Shown here: piece by piece, positions 10,861 through 24,085 of the stretch | Layout: every line of letters starts with the position of its first letter | Numbering within the stretch: position 1 is the first letter of the stretch | NCBI GenBank assembly: GCA_009741485.1 | Contig: CM019236.1 | Coordinates: forward strand, 68,763,902 to 68,827,901 | Direction of reading: 5' to 3' | Origin: Malurus cyaneus samueli | Lineage: Eukaryota > Chordata > Aves > Passeriformes > Maluridae | DNA length: 64,000 nucleotides | The notes under the pieces: model-generated | Databases searched by the model: none | What the model was told of the DNA's origin: nothing | Seen by the model: the letters and a program-made list of their open reading frames with translations, nothing else | Position numbers and translations under genes: made by a program

Positions 10861-13477
10861 CGTTCTTGTTTCTCTCCTGATGTTTGTCATTGCATCCATT
10901 TTGCGTAGTACAACTGAGTGTGTTAACTCTTGGTCGAGAAATAAAGCAAGCACGTGAGGAGTGATAATGTCCAGCTTGAAGTGATCTGATTGCTCTTTCA
11001 GGCAGAATTACTTTCAGGGCTTTGGAGCCGGGGAGCAGAGAAACGCAGTTTCTTTCCCTTCCAGAGCTTATGACAAACTGTAGCCATTTTTGGGGTTCAA
11101 CCTAGGAATTCACATCCCTTGCCTTTTTATTACTCTTTCTCCTTTTAATTGCCGGAGGTCTTACGGCTCTTTGCAGACATGAGGGGTTATGAGAACTCCT
11201 CGGGAATGCCAGAGGAGTTTAACTTCCAATAGAAAGCAGTTGTTTAAACTTAAATGTAACCCAGCGTTGCACCCTGATGGTCCATGGAGGATGTTTACCA
11301 AAGAGTGTCTCAGCCCTGCCCTGCGCAGGGCAATCCAGCCATTTCCAAATTGTCCAACCAGTGAAAGCAGAGCGTCTTCATCTATTAGAGATGACTTGTT
11401 TTGGCAAGGATGCTCACAGCCCGTCCAAGCTCCACTGGAATAAACAGGAATAAACTCTCCCTCATGTCCGTGGGGTTTGGACCAGGGCACTGTGTTGGAA
11501 ATGTGCTCTGCCAAGTGGGACTCTGTGGATGGCCCCCCTGCAGCCCCCTTGGCCGGGATAAGGTGGAGAGCGGCGGCAGAGCAGGACTCGTGGGTCTGTG
11601 GCTCGTTTTAGCTGAACACATTTGCTAATTGCGGGCGTGCTCCTTGGGGTTTGCATGTCATTGATGTTTAATGAATTGCCGATGGCTCGGTCTGCTGCTG
11701 TCTGCCAGGCTGGTGAGGCAAACTGCAGCCTGCCTTTCTGCAATAATTGTTATTGTGGAGGAATTTTGGGGCGTGCGGTGTCAGCTCCGAAACTTCCAGG
11801 CGGTGGGATCTGGTGTGTAGGGGAGGTTCGGGTGTCAGACTCGCCTGGGAACACACAGATCAGCTGGCTGCCACATCTCCCAGACACAAGGGACTCTGTC
11901 TGACTCCTGTTCTGATCTCTCACTCATCACAGGCCACAGGATTTCCCAAATAAGTTCTGCACGGAGCCCCCGACTCCTGTGAGGTGGTCGCTTGCCCTTA
12001 TGAGCCGGCTCCGTCCATCGCAGGGGTCCCAGCAGGTTTGAGCCACTGCCCCGGGGCTCACAGGCCTGAACTCTGAAAGGGTGAGTGATATCTTCTGCCT
12101 GAAATGTCTGTGATTAGGCTGAAATCCGTTTTGATCCATCAAAATACAGTTTTGCATGTAATGCCTAGTAAAACACATCAGGATAATAGCAGTTCTTGCG
12201 GTGTTTGTGTTGGCACAGCCCTTTGCATGGGGATGAAACAGTGTCAGGGGCTTCTCCAGGTGACTTTGGACTTGTTTTTGGAAAGTTCTTTGTCCTGTCT
12301 GAGCTGTAAAGCAAAAATGGTTTCTGAATTGCAGAATTTGCAGAATTTCTACTTTTCTGAATTTGCTCGCCAGGCACCAGCCAGGTTTTGTTGTACTGCC
12401 TCTGTTGTTAACCATGTTTTTTACACTTACTTTATATTCACGTGCCCTTGCTGCTCCTGCTGCTAAGCTGACTCCTCTGACACGGTTTGTAATGTCCAAA
12501 ACCTGCACTGGAGAGCGTGAGGAGGGAAAGTGGGAGGGAAAGGGAAAACAAACTCACCGTGGAAGAGAGGAAACCCGACGTGCTGCCGCTGGTACAGGTG
12601 GCTTATCTTAAGACGATTTATCTGTGTCTGCTCTCCCAGTTCCAGCACCTTCCCGAATTTGTACAGACTCTCCCTCTCTGCAGGCTTTCGGAGATGAGTG
12701 TAGTATCAGGAACTTTATCTACATTTGAAAATGCATCTGCAGAGTATGTTATTTGCAATCCTCCGGGGTCTCTTGATACAAGTTTTTAGGGGGTCAGTCT
12801 TTTCAAAGATGCTCTGAACGAATCCATTTTCAAATTACATATTACCCTAAATGTGACTCCAGCTAGCTGGAGCAGGCCCAGAAGAGCCATCATGGATGTG
12901 TTTCCCTTAAAATAAAACAGGTTACAGACCCATGAAAACTATTTGAGAGCATCATGAAAGTGGGCATGCAGATTTCCACTGCTGGGTGGGCGTCCTCCTT
13001 CCTTTAGGGCAGCTGGCAGCCAAAAATGCTGCTGCTACTTGGACTCACGGGCTGAAAGGGATGAAAATGACTCGTGGTACAGTGCAGGAAGGTTTGTGAC
13101 CAAATCACAGTGCTGAGAATCACCAAAGTGGTAGTGAGGAGTAGAGTGCTTACCGAGGTGTCCTTGCACTGCTCCTGTGTCCTCTTTGCTGTGTCAGTCC
13201 CCTCAGGTGCTGTGCTGTAGATATTTGTTTGTATCCTTACTGTGATACACCCTTCCACACATCACAAAATCTCTTATCTTCGTGTCTGTAACCATTGAAC
13301 CTGTTTCCACAGGAATGCAAAGCAGGGGGAAGGGAAAAAAAGCTGGTACCTCTTTCACTTTGCGCTCAGTTAAACTTTTTGCAAGACCAGAATTAATTAC
13401 TAATTCTAATTATACTTTGTGTCTTGGAGATATTGATGATATTTTCCATTTCGCACTTATGCATCTCCAGCTTCTTC

Positions 13478-13521
13478 TTTTTTTTTTTTTTTTTTTTTTT
13501 ATTTTTTTTTTTTTTTTTTTT
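13478..13521. repeat. Poly-T tract with one A
   Basis: A run of 23 T, one A, then 20 T. It forms a simple homopolymer microsatellite; no transposon body could be recognised next to it. Confidence 0.95.
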
Positions 13522-14029
13522 CTGCTGCACAAAAGCCAGCAAGTCTTAACAACTTTTACTATTTTAGCCTGCAGCAGCCTTGACTTAATTCAGCTGAGTG
13601 GCCCGGGTGGCCTAGGCAGTGTTTAATATAAATACTTCTGTGCTGATGGCAGTCAAAGCTGTTGTGTTTATTCAGTGTTTGGGGAAGAGGGGGAAGGAGA
13701 GAAGAAACTTTTATTCCTGGTTTGGCCAAGCTCTTAAACTGTCCACATGGGGATTCTGGTTTGTTAAGGATCGTGGTGTTTTGGTACTTGGTTTCACCCT
13801 GAAAAAACTCTCATTTTGATGTGATGCTCCTTCATTTCAAGCAGTTTTAGAAAGCCTTGTTCGTTCCCACAGCACTTAATTGTAATAAAATCACTGTTTT
13901 ATCTGCCTCAGATGTGGCTGTTTCTGACCTGGAGCATGCCCATGTCTTGGCACTTCAGCACTCTTCCACACTTCTTGCCTTCAACTTTTGCCTTGAGCTC
14001 TTGTACTTCTGGTTATTTTTCCCATTCCT

Positions 14030-14047
14030 CCCCCCCCCCCCCCCCCC
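14030..14047. repeat. Poly-C run of 18
   Basis: An uninterrupted run of C. The length may be inaccurate because such runs are error-prone in most sequencing chemistries. Confidence 0.95.
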
Positions 14048-17000
14048 ATTTGCCAATATTTACATTTCACTGAACAGCTCAGGACAAGGATTTCAGTCAC
14101 CTCCTGTGTTGCCCATGCTGGGGACATCCAGCGTCTCCGCTGTAGTGATCACGGGATATTCTTTTAGTTCCCAGGAAGTGCCAGTGGAAAACTGCTTTGC
14201 TTCCTAGAAGGACTAGAAAACAAACTTTTTGGGGACAAAAATGGATCACTGTGAGTTACCAGTGGGTAGCAGACTTTCCATGGTGAGGAAAGGAGGGAGC
14301 AAGAATGAGCACCGTGGCTAAAGGGAGTATAATCCTGACAGTGATGAGGGGCAACTGCAGCCGTTTTGGTTCGCTGAGCATCACCCCATAAGTTTCTGAC
14401 CCTGGGACCTTCCCATCCTTCTTTCTGCCCCTCTCAGCAGTGGCATTATTTAGAGTTGAGCTGGCACAGGCTGAGGAATGAAAAGCCTGCTCACAAATTT
14501 ATATTTACCCAGTGCAGTTTCATTTGACATCACTCCTGGCGAATTTTTGGACTAGGCAAAAGAAGTCAGGCTAGAACTGTGTGAATTCTGTTTGATATAT
14601 TGATGTTGTAATGAATTTCCATCTAACAGTGGCATATTTGTTATGTTCTCTTCAGAGAAATTAAGATTATTACCATGCTTCTTTCCTAACATCCATCTTT
14701 CTCTTGTTGCTGTCACTCAGTTTGATTTGCTCATACTGCAGATTAGCAAAATCAGACTTACTCCTGCTGGTGAAACCTGCAGTGCCTGTCATCCTGCTAT
14801 CTCAAAATACACAGAAAGGATGAGGGGGCTGTTTTTAGGACAGATTGTAGCCAAAAAGCTCGTAACCAGCATGAACTGACAAAGAAAACAAGGCATATTT
14901 TAAAAAAGTGTTGGGAAAAGAGTCTTTCAATTCAGTGATAAATTGAATTTGTGAACAAATCTGTCGCTGTTATTACTACGTGGTAACATGCATGTGTATC
15001 TGTTAGTCTTTTGGCTATTTCTATTTTTTGCTCAATTTGATAAACTAATCTTTGGTCCCCAGCACTGAAGTGACCAGAATAAGGCATCTGTATTAAATTT
15101 AAAGGCTAACTCCATCAATTTTAGCTATCTCCAGTTATTGAAAATATTACGTAAACAGTTTTAAAATGCCATTTCCAAAGAGATTCTGAATTACCTTTAG
15201 GAAGGTGTTGAGCAAGCTTCTTCCACCTCACTTTGGAGGTTTGGGAGAGCAGAGTTTTGGGAACTCAGTGGCAGCAGCGGCAGGGGAGATGCAGAATTGT
15301 TGCCCATTCATAGAGGAGTTGTCCTTTCTCAGCCTTTTAGGGTCTGCTACAACAGCTGGTCAAAGCTAACAAAAAAGTTCATGATTTTTGGGTGGGCTTT
15401 GGCAGGTAAATAATCACTATAACTCCAGCCAGTCTTCAGAAAAGTCATTTTCATTCAGCCACATTTTTAAAAGAAAGAGGGATTGATTTCTAAATTCAAA
15501 TATCCGTGATTTTAAAACATATTAACATTTAATTCAGTATTTTTGTCCTAGTGATTACTCAAAATGAGTTTTATATTTTGTGTTTTGCTTTCCAGGCTGA
15601 TAAGTGACTTTTCCTTGTACTTCTGCCCCTTTTTGGATTGAATCCTGCTCTCTGCACCTCAGTGACTGTGTCAAGAAATTTGCTCTCTGGCAGGCACAGC
15701 CAATGTAAACTCAAAAAGCAATTTCTAGGTAGTTTTGAACATTATGCGCATAATATTTTTTAATCAGAAATGCATAAGAACTTCAATTCTGTTATCTCTG
15801 TGAGGATAATATTAGCAGAGTTCTCATAATCTTTGCCCTGTTCTTACTTGAGCCTTAGCTTTGTGTTAAGAGCTCTTCTGGAGGCATTCCATAAAATTAA
15901 ATGGAGATTAAAACTAATTGGTTTCTATGTAAGTCATTGTAAAAACCTGAATAATAAGTTGAGGAAATTGTCTTTCTGAAAGGTTTTTTTTTTTCCCTGG
16001 TGTTGAAAAATTTTATCACAAAAGAGTTATTGTCCTCTCCCATCTCATAACACTTTTCATAACAGCAAAGAATAATTTGTTGTGTGTTTTAAAACAAAAC
16101 TGTAAACAATGGATACAAGAATCAATGTCATTATTGAGCATCCTGTATATCCCCAAAGTTTCAGCGATGAAAAAGCCAATTATGAGAGCACTTCCAGTAT
16201 CTCATCTATTATATTTTACTGTCATTATTCATGCTGAGTTTCTGTCTGGAAGGACAAAAAAAATGCAGGTTTCAGATCTGATCTGCACGTTTTGAAAATC
16301 CCATGGAAAAATGAAGGAGGAGGTGACTCTGTGGTGTAACATGGGACAGGAAATGTCACAGTTTTTAGGGGCCAAACAGAGCATTTTGAGACCTTTGCTG
16401 CTGTCCACTGGTGCTCATCTGAAAGAATGTATGGGTTGAATTTCCCTGCTTAGGAACAACTTTTTCTTTATTCCCCGTTGTCTGCAGACAGATTATTTCC
16501 ATAGTGAGAAAAAGTAAGAGTGCTGTAGGATTTTCTGCTGGTTACCAAATCCCTACAGTGGGATTTTCATTGCGACTTCTCTGTTTTTTGAGTCTTTTCA
16601 CTTCTGTTTCCTTGTGGAGTAGCTGAGCCTTAGTGTTCTCACCTGAAAATACTTTTAGAAGGGATTAAATAAGGCACAGGAGTCAAGACACTTGAAATGC
16701 ATGGCATTACAATCTGGAATAAATCAGATTTGAAATAATCTGAAATAAGTGCCCCTGTTAGGAATAGTTTTTAATTTAATCTACATATAATGAAAAGCAA
16801 GAAATACGATGCCAAGGGAAAAAAATGTTTACATGTCACCAGGTAAAACTTAGGTGACTACTTTTACTAAAATTCTTAGGCTTCCTCATAATCTGTTTTA
16901 CTCAGTTGATTTTAGCTGTTAGGTGTCTGTTGCCCAAATATTTGGTTCATGTTAAAGTTGCACAAGATTAAGTAATTTTACAGTGTTTTGTTTGCTCACA

Positions 17001-17931
17001 GTTAAATCAATGAATGTGATGATTATTCAGATTTTTTTCTCTAAGATGTATGAATATTTTAAATGGAAATCCTTGCTGAATGGTGTCTATATATTTGATA
17101 TCAATAAAGGATTACAAAGTGACCCGTGAGCCAGAGGGGGAGAGGCTGAAGGACTTTCTCACTTCTGGTCCTTAACAGTCTGTAGGAGAATCTTCAAGTT
17201 TCTGTAGGAAGGGGAAAAAAAAAACCCAACCCAGTTTATCTTTGAAAATTGTGGTTATTAAACAATTTTTTTTTTTGAAGAGGAAAAAATAAGCTTGATA
17301 CTAGCATAAACAGAATTTTGGAGCATAACAGAAATCTTTTCTCCATCCCACCTGGTTACAGGAGTACTTTTACTAGTGCCAGTGTGAGACTGGCTTTGGT
17401 TACTTATAGCAACCACCCCCTCAGGCTGATTTCTATTGTTGAATAGTGCCCAAAAGCCAGGGGTTATTTTGATAAAAGTTGGTGAAATTATGCAGTGATG
17501 ATGGAGTTTGAATCTGTTATGAGAGAGAAACTCATCATCCTCTCACTGAAGTCCTATGCAGAAATAACCCAAGAGTTCAAGGGTACTCCACTCCTGCAGC
17601 AACCTGTAGAAACTTCTGGGTTCAGATTTTCATGCATAATTCTCTGGATTAAACACTTTTAAACTTCAGGCACTATGCTTTAAATCAGTCTCTCAAACCC
17701 TTCTTAAAAGAGCATCCAGGGTTTGTTTTTTTTTTTTCTTGCCAGGGATCTTCCAGCGCCGTGCAGGGCTTTGGTAAAGTTTCAGATCCATAATTTTCAT
17801 CAGGTTGTGGGTCTGATGACGAGGTCTGCAGGCATGACCTGGAATGATGATGTTTCCCTTTTAATGGGGTGATCCTCCCTTTTTAAGCAAGGTGGAGTGG
17901 GGGTGTTATCCCACAACTGACTCTCATGGAT

Positions 17932-18190
17932 GGGATATTTATTGGGATGTGGCAGTAAACACAAATGAATAAACCCTCTTGAAAAGCTGTGGCAGCCCAA
18001 GTAGTCTGAAGCTTTTTAGAACTGGTATTTTCTGTGCTAAAACTAGCACAGAAAAAAAGAGTTGCAGTCCTGCAGTGGCATTTTATCCAACATTTTAACT
18101 TTTATCCAGTGATCAGGTCATGGCATCGTGTAGTGGCTGCCAGTCTCCACTGGGACCATCTCCTTTATTCCTTTTACTTCTGTCTGAAGC
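17932..18190 (+). repeat. Interspersed repeat, copy A (partner at 50.8 kb)
   Basis: This segment aligns to 50,814-51,080. Shared blocks include GATATTTATTGGG, GTGGCAGTAAACACAAATG, CAGTCTGAAGCTTTT, CATTTTAACTTTTATCCAG and CAGTGGCTGCCAGTCT, separated by substitutions and small indels. Similarity fades on both sides. The two copies have the same orientation and are 33 kb apart, so this is probably an old transposon family member that I cannot name, not a local duplication. Confidence 0.75.
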
Positions 18191-18699
18191 CCTTGTTCCA
18201 CATTTGCTGCATGTTTGCCCTCTAAAACTGTGAAATGTTGTCCACACAGCTGAGGATCAGTGGTAGCAAAACAAATCTTTGTTTTTCTTTGCTGTGGCTG
18301 CCACCACCAAACCCTGGGCCCTGTTTGTGTTCTGTTGGGTGAGGTAATGTATAACCAGCAGTTAATTTGGATGCTGCCCTGCAGGCAGTTGGCTGTGGAT
18401 TGCTCTAACCTTGCTTTTCTCACTGGCCACAGCAACCCTTGGCACTGATTTGTCACCTTTTCACCACAGACCCAGATTAAAATCCACTTCCAAGCCCCAC
18501 ATAACTTTGCCTGCTCGATGCCTGTCCTCTGAACTGTCTTAAATCCACTTTTACCATCTCTCTGACCATTCAGCCCTGTCTCATTCCATCCTCTGACTGA
18601 ATCTCCTGTAAACATCTCTGTTTCCACCCATGTTCCCACGTGGGGGAAGCTGTTCATGGCTTCGTCCTCTGGACCTTCTTGCTGGTGCGAAAGATCAGG
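18191..18699. other. Non-coding sequence between two repeats, no gene seen
   Basis: AT-rich sequence. A minus-strand 179-codon frame (18,118-18,657) overlaps the repeat and has no recognisable domain. I see no other structure. Confidence 0.5.
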
Positions 18700-18755
18700 G
18701 ATGGACAGGATGACCTCTGGAGGTCACCTCCAACCTCAGCCTTTCTGTGATTCCC
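18700..18755 (+). mobile_element. CR1 LINE 3'-end remnant
   Basis: The string GGATGACCTCTGGAGGTCAC followed by CTCCAACCTCAGCCTTTCTGTGATTC closely matches the terminal part of the CR1 3' UTR (GATGATCTCTAGAGGTCCCTTCCAACC...TTCTGTGATTC). Only the last ~55 bases are recognisable, so it is a heavily 5'-truncated and diverged copy. Confidence 0.7.
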
Positions 18756-20682
18756 CTTGGAAGAGCTGCTCTTGACACCTTGTCCAGGAGTTTTCAGCAT
18801 TCACTGTGTATAATTAGGCCTGAGAGTTTATTTTAGTTAATTCTGCATTCTCTGCATATTCTGCAGAATATATATAGTGATCTGTGAACATGTGAACAAA
18901 GCGGTTTTAAAATTCTATTTTCCTTCATTCCTGCACTTATAAGTAGTATTAAAACTAACTCTGTCTTGGTGCTGCTTGTGACTAAATTAATTTTTTAAGG
19001 GAATCCTTTTTTTTTTGCCTTTTAGTTCTTCTGCATGGTGCTGGAGCAGCCAGCTGAGAGCCAAGCACCAGAGAAAACAAGGGGGTTTTAAAACAGGAGA
19101 AAAAAGCTTGAACAGAAAGAGTCTCTCAGAAAACTGTAAATTAATACAGTAAGAGATCCCGTGAACAAACTGCTGTGTTCTTTAAGGAAAGGTTAAACTC
19201 TGACTCTCTCTGGTCTTCCCCATGGTTTGCAATGGCTTTATAAAAGTGTGAAGCATCAGGGGGTTGGTGTTTCTCCTCTAATTTATGGTGTATGTATAAA
19301 TATTCTCAGTCTCTCTCCCTTCCTCTCAGTGACAAAGGAATTTGCCAGGGCTGAATAGAAGTAACACAAATTTCGTTCTAATACACAGAGATATTTATCC
19401 TTCTCCAGCCTCTTTCAGGTCTGAAATCTGAGCTTCCTTGTAGGAAAGAGCTTTGGGTAGTTTCAAGTGGTTTCTGACATTTTTAATGTCTGAATTGATC
19501 TCTGTGTGTCCGTGTGCTCATGCAGAATGAGCACAGAATGAAAATCTGGCAGTTTTCAGGTGAAACCAGTAGTTTCATCCCAAAAAGGGATCTGAGGGAA
19601 CGTGTGTGGGCATACTGGAATGAGAAGTGGAGTTTTAAGCTCAGCAGCAGTGAACATGAACTGTGCCCAGTGCAGCTCACGTGGAAAATAAATTAAAAAA
19701 ATAAAATAAAAAAAAAAAAAAAAAAAAAAAAAAAACAAAAAAAAAAAACAAAAGGAAAAAAGACCTCTGTTTAGAGATGCTTCAGATTTGTGCAACTTTT
19801 ATTTCACAACTGACCTTAATGTGCTCACTCTTGCTTATCAAAGTGAGATTTGTTTGTTATCACAGCTCAGGGTACGTGGTGCTGAGCTGCAGCCAGTGAT
19901 GACTGAAGCCAGAAAGTGATGACAAATGGCCCTGCAGAGCTTCAATATTCTCTAAACTAACTTTTACACTTTGTTTGTGCTGGATATTGCTGCTGTGGCG
20001 GCATGGCCTCTGGAGAGAGCAAATCCAGCCTGGCAGTTAAAAAAGGAAATTTGCCTGCCTGTTCCTGCCCCTGCAAGTGGGAGAAAGACAGGCAGTGTTT
20101 CCTTCCACCTTGGTTTTAGTATTTTTAGAATGAATGTGACCCCCTGAAAGCGACAGTTTGATTTTTTAGTGCTGGTGGGCTTTTCTAGAAAGGGGCAGTT
20201 TATTCAGGTTTTCACTGTGCCCAAAACTTGAATAAACTGAAATGACAGAATGGTTTATTTGTGAAGGCCAGAGCACCAGATTCCTTCAGGATATCTTCCA
20301 AAGCAGTGCCAGGTTTACCTCAGTCAGCCTGCCTGGCATCTCTTTGTGGATTATCACCCCTTCCAGCAGTGATCACTGGATTTTCCTTCATGGCAGGGGA
20401 TGAATGATGGCCAAAGACAGCAGTGATTTGTCTTTCCTTAGCTTTGCACTTCACCTCCCTGTGCTGAAGAAGTTACACAGCTCATTCTGCTCCGAGGCTG
20501 CTCAGTCCCCTGCATGAAATGATCGTGATCAAAGCTTCGCTTCTGAGAGGGGTTTGAAGGAGTCCTTAGAAAGGGCAGAATAGCATTTCTTTGTTTTTAA
20601 ACTTTGTCGACCATCAGTTAATTTTTGTGGTTTTGCAAATTGTTCCCCCTTCCAGAAAAACCTTTGCTCATTTTGATATTTG
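18756..20682. other. Non-coding sequence with an A-rich tract
   Basis: AT-rich sequence of presumed intron. The only notable element is an A-rich run at about 19,694-19,757 with a long A homopolymer. No gene or named transposon seen. Confidence 0.55.
19694..19757. repeat. A-rich microsatellite
   Basis: Runs of A broken by single T or C, with an uninterrupted stretch of 28 A at 19,708-19,735. Confidence 0.95.
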
Positions 20683-21045
20683 GTGGTTTTTAGGTTTTTT
20701 AATTTTTTTTTTGTTCGTTGTTTGTTTTTGGTTTGGGTTTTTTTTTTTTGTTGTTTGTTTGGGTTTTTTTTGTTATGTTGGTTTGGTTTTTTTTGTGTTT
20801 TCTTACTTTGTTTCTGCAGGTTTTGGATTTTTTTGTTTGTTGGTTTGTTGGTTTTTTTGTAACTTATCCTTTTTGATTTTTGTTTTGGTTTTGGTTCTTT
20901 TTTTGTTTTGTTGGTTTGGTTTTGGGGGGTTTTTTATGTGTTTTGTATTTTTGTATGTTTTGGTTTTGTGGGTTTTTGGTGTGTTTTTTGTTTGGTTTGT
21001 TTTTTTTTTTGGTTGTTTTTTGTTTCTTTGTTGTTTTCCTTTTGA
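20683..21045 (+). repeat. T/G-only low-complexity tract
   Basis: About 360 bases composed almost wholly of T runs broken by one to six G, with scattered A and C. Long open frames through it (for example 20,591-21,049) encode only Phe, Val, Gly, Leu, Cys and Trp and are artefacts of composition. Confidence 0.92.
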
Positions 21046-22780
21046 CTGAACTTTCTGTTTTGTGCCTTGCACTTGTTGAGTTACTGCTGGTTCCTTGCCT
21101 TCTTTTTCCATCTGCCTCGATTTTTTCCCTGTTTTCTCTGCTGCTTTTCCGTGTTTCCCTCTTCCCTCTCATCCTTGGTGCTCTCCCCATAGCAGCTGCC
21201 AGCACCTCTCAGATCTGCCTCCTGAAATTCCTGTTGGCTGTACAAACTCTGGGACCAAAGGCACCTTGAGCTGCATTTTTCGTGCTGACAAAGAGCTCTT
21301 CAGGTGTTACTCACCCATGAAGTCAGCTGAATCCATGGAAAATAACAGGAGGTAGAGCTGTGGTCTTGGCACCAGCTTCTCGGAAGCAAAGCTGTGTATT
21401 AAAGGAGGAACAAGGCAGAAAAAAAGCACATTTTTGAAGAACTTGTAATTTATCTCTGTTGTTCAGCTGGAGCAAGACAAAGTCTTTGAAGGCTGAGGAA
21501 AATCTGGCAGTGAAAATCCCGGGTGTCTGAGGCTGAGAATCTGCCCCTTTAGGAAATCAAGATTCTCACAGAAGGTATTGATGTGTCCTGTGGGCATGAC
21601 ATGCACACTCTGTGAGGACAGAGACTTCATCCGGGATGTTTCAAGGCTGGTAACCAAACCCCTTTTTGCAGTATATCCTAGTGCCCCATCCTATCAGAAG
21701 TAGTGCTGTGGGCAGAATTTACTTCGTTGGCCACTGGGGAAAATGATTGTCCTCTGTAGCTGTCTGCTTCTGCTAAAATCCTGCTATGGATTTGTGGGCA
21801 TTTCCAGGGGGAGAAGTAGAAAGATAAAACACAACATCTGTTTAATGTGGTGTGGTCCCGGATCCAGGCTACCCTCCACAGAGAATTAACTTTTCCATGT
21901 GTAAAAACTCCAGCCTACTGCAGCAGGTCTGTCCTGTCGAACTCATTGCCAGGTTCCAGAGAGAAAATGGAAATACTTTCTGTTGCATGGTTTCAAGGGA
22001 AATATTTTCTCCCTGCATTTTGGATGTGGGTCAGTAAAAAGGACTTTTTAAGCAATGAACTGAATCCTGGATTTCAACCCTTGTGCCACTGACGAGGTGC
22101 CAAATCCAGCATAGAGGGCACCAGGGCAGAGTCCTCTGCTGTCACAATCTCCTGCCCAAGCAGGGGTGAACAGCAGGGTTGTGGGTCCTGCTTTTTTGTG
22201 ATGCAGCTTCACTTACGGTCACTCAGCACAAATCATGGAAGTATTTAGCTGGTTACCAACTCTTCCGTCTTGAATGGCTGAGAGTTGATTTGCAGGAACA
22301 AGAGCAAATTTACAGGAAAAATAATTCAAAAATCCAAGGTTTTAGGACCACAAACAATCAGGAACATTTATGGGATGGTGCCTGGCTACACCTCATTATG
22401 GATCTCTGGCTGGAAGTTTAATTCTCTTATTTTGAAGGATGTTTCTATACTGCATTAAAGATTTTTTGAAGTCTAGTTCAACAACAGAGGAGATGTTCAG
22501 AAGCGTGCAGGAGGATGCCATGCTGCTGCCAACAGCATTTCCTTGGCCAAAAATAATTCCTTTCTTCCCCAGTTTGTTACATTTTGTAGCTGGATTCACT
22601 TTGTGAGGGCTGCTGGCAGCTCCTTGGGCTCTGGGCTCCATCCAGGAGAAGCAGCCAAAGGGAAGCTGTGCCAAACCATGGCTCCTGTGCTGTTGATTTG
22701 TTCAGTTTTATTGCAGGCATAAATCATATTTAGAAAGCAATCATTCCCTGGCATTTCCAGCAGTGGCTGAGTGGTCAGTG
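21046..22780. other. Non-coding sequence, no gene seen
   Basis: Moderately AT-rich, CpG-poor sequence. Several open frames of 60-90 codons overlap on both strands, none recognisable. No repeat element could be named. Confidence 0.5.
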
Positions 22781-22842
22781 TCTAATATTAAATAAAAATA
22801 TCAATAATATTTATAATATGTATAATATCAAAATATCATAAA
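22781..22842. repeat. A/T-only tract at a sharp composition boundary
   Basis: Sixty bases almost entirely A and T, with ATAATAT-like periodicity, immediately before the CpG-rich block. The change to dense CpG takes place within about ten bases. Confidence 0.85.
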
Positions 22843-24085
22843 AGCCGTCTCGTTGCGGTATACGTTCTACAACGGGGATTGTGGGAGGTAGAAATGCGAT
22901 ACGTTGTAACTACCGCTTCTATTAAGGACGCTGCGCCGTTCCCCGTTATGGACGCGCCCCGCTACCAGCCCCTCTGTAATGAACGGCGTCGTTGGCCGCC
23001 ACCCCGGGGCGCAGTTTGACGGCAGTGAGGGGACACGCGGGCTCTAACCCCGTTATTAACTCACAGTTTTAATGTACCCTCTTCCGCGACACCCAAGGAT
23101 GTAGCAGACGTGGGCTGGTCACCCTCGTCCCTCCGCCGCCCTCCCCCTGGATAGGATCCCGCCAGCTTTCGAGAAGCGCTACACGCGCTTGGACAGTCGG
23201 GCCTGTCGCGACATAAGAGGATTGGCCCATTAGGAGGATTTTGGTTTTTGAATCCTTGCGGTTGCCACCGCACCGCAGAGGGGATGCCTCATCGCCGCCG
23301 GCCCCGGGCCTGCCGGCAGCTGCCCGTTTTTTGTTCTCTCACCGGGAAGTCGAGCGGGGGCCGCTTTGTCTCCCGCCCGTCCCGAAGGCTTAGGAAGCCT
23401 TTTCGGCTATCAAAGACAAAGTCACTGTTTTGCCAACAGATTTGTGTCTTCTCCCCTCCCCGCCGCCCACCCCCCCCCCCCCCATCTCATCTTAAAAGCC
23501 ACCAACTTCGGGCAAAGGCGCAGAGACAACTCCCAACGGCCGGGCAGGCGGGAAGGGCCCCGCCCTGCAGGCTCCGCTACAGAGTTAGCTTTTCAACTAA
23601 TGAAATGAGAAGAATTCCGATAATAATGGTCTTAATTATTGCAACATTGTTACGCGGCTTAACGTCTAAAAAAACCTCAAAACCCTCCTCGGTAAATCCT
23701 CGCGTTTGTTTTGTTTATTTCCCTCATTCTTTTTCCCTCCAGAGGGTCAATTTAGCGCGCCAAAAAGCAAACACAAATCAATGGCAGAAATCTCAATGGG
23801 GTAAGAACTTAAATCTAAATTTGCTGCGTTTGGCATTAGCCTTGTGGACAGGAAGGCTGGGCAGGCGGGGGACGCCCCGTGCCCCCCGGGCAAGCTGCCG
23901 TCAGCAGGTGGGCGGCTGCGGGACACGAGTCCTTGCCCTGGCCCGCGAGTCCCTTCGGTCCCCCAAAGTCAAGGACCTAGTTCCGGCGGGTTCAGACGCT
24001 TTTTTCCTCATTTACGCTTGTCTTTTTCTCACCATAGTGGATTTATATACGGGGCTGCAGTATCTGCTCTGTAAGATTAAGTAGA
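22843..24085. promoter_or_regulatory. Strong CpG island of unknown gene
   Basis: By hand count there are 24 CpG in the 240 bases at 22,861-23,100, and density stays high to about 24,000. The island contains GC-box-like GGGCGG-type strings and a 14-C run at 23,470-23,483. Islands of this strength normally mark promoters, but no coding exon is recognisable on either strand. The longest open frame in the window (278 codons, 23,248-24,084, +) lies here; it has Arg/Pro-rich low-complexity sequence, no domain I know, and is more simply explained by the scarcity of stop codons in GC-rich DNA. It could be a promoter of a non-coding RNA, an alternative first exon, or DNA from another locus. Confidence 0.75.

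Larger units (their letters stand above)
10861..17930. other. AT-rich non-coding sequence, probable MARCHF3 intron 1
   Basis: This stretch is AT-rich (17 of 60 bases are G or C at 16,081-16,140) and CpG-poor. It holds homopolymers at 13,478-13,521 (T) and 14,030-14,047 (18 C). A 193-codon minus-strand open frame at 11,927-12,508 is unrecognised and unsupported. I see no exon, RNA gene or named transposon. Confidence 0.55.
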
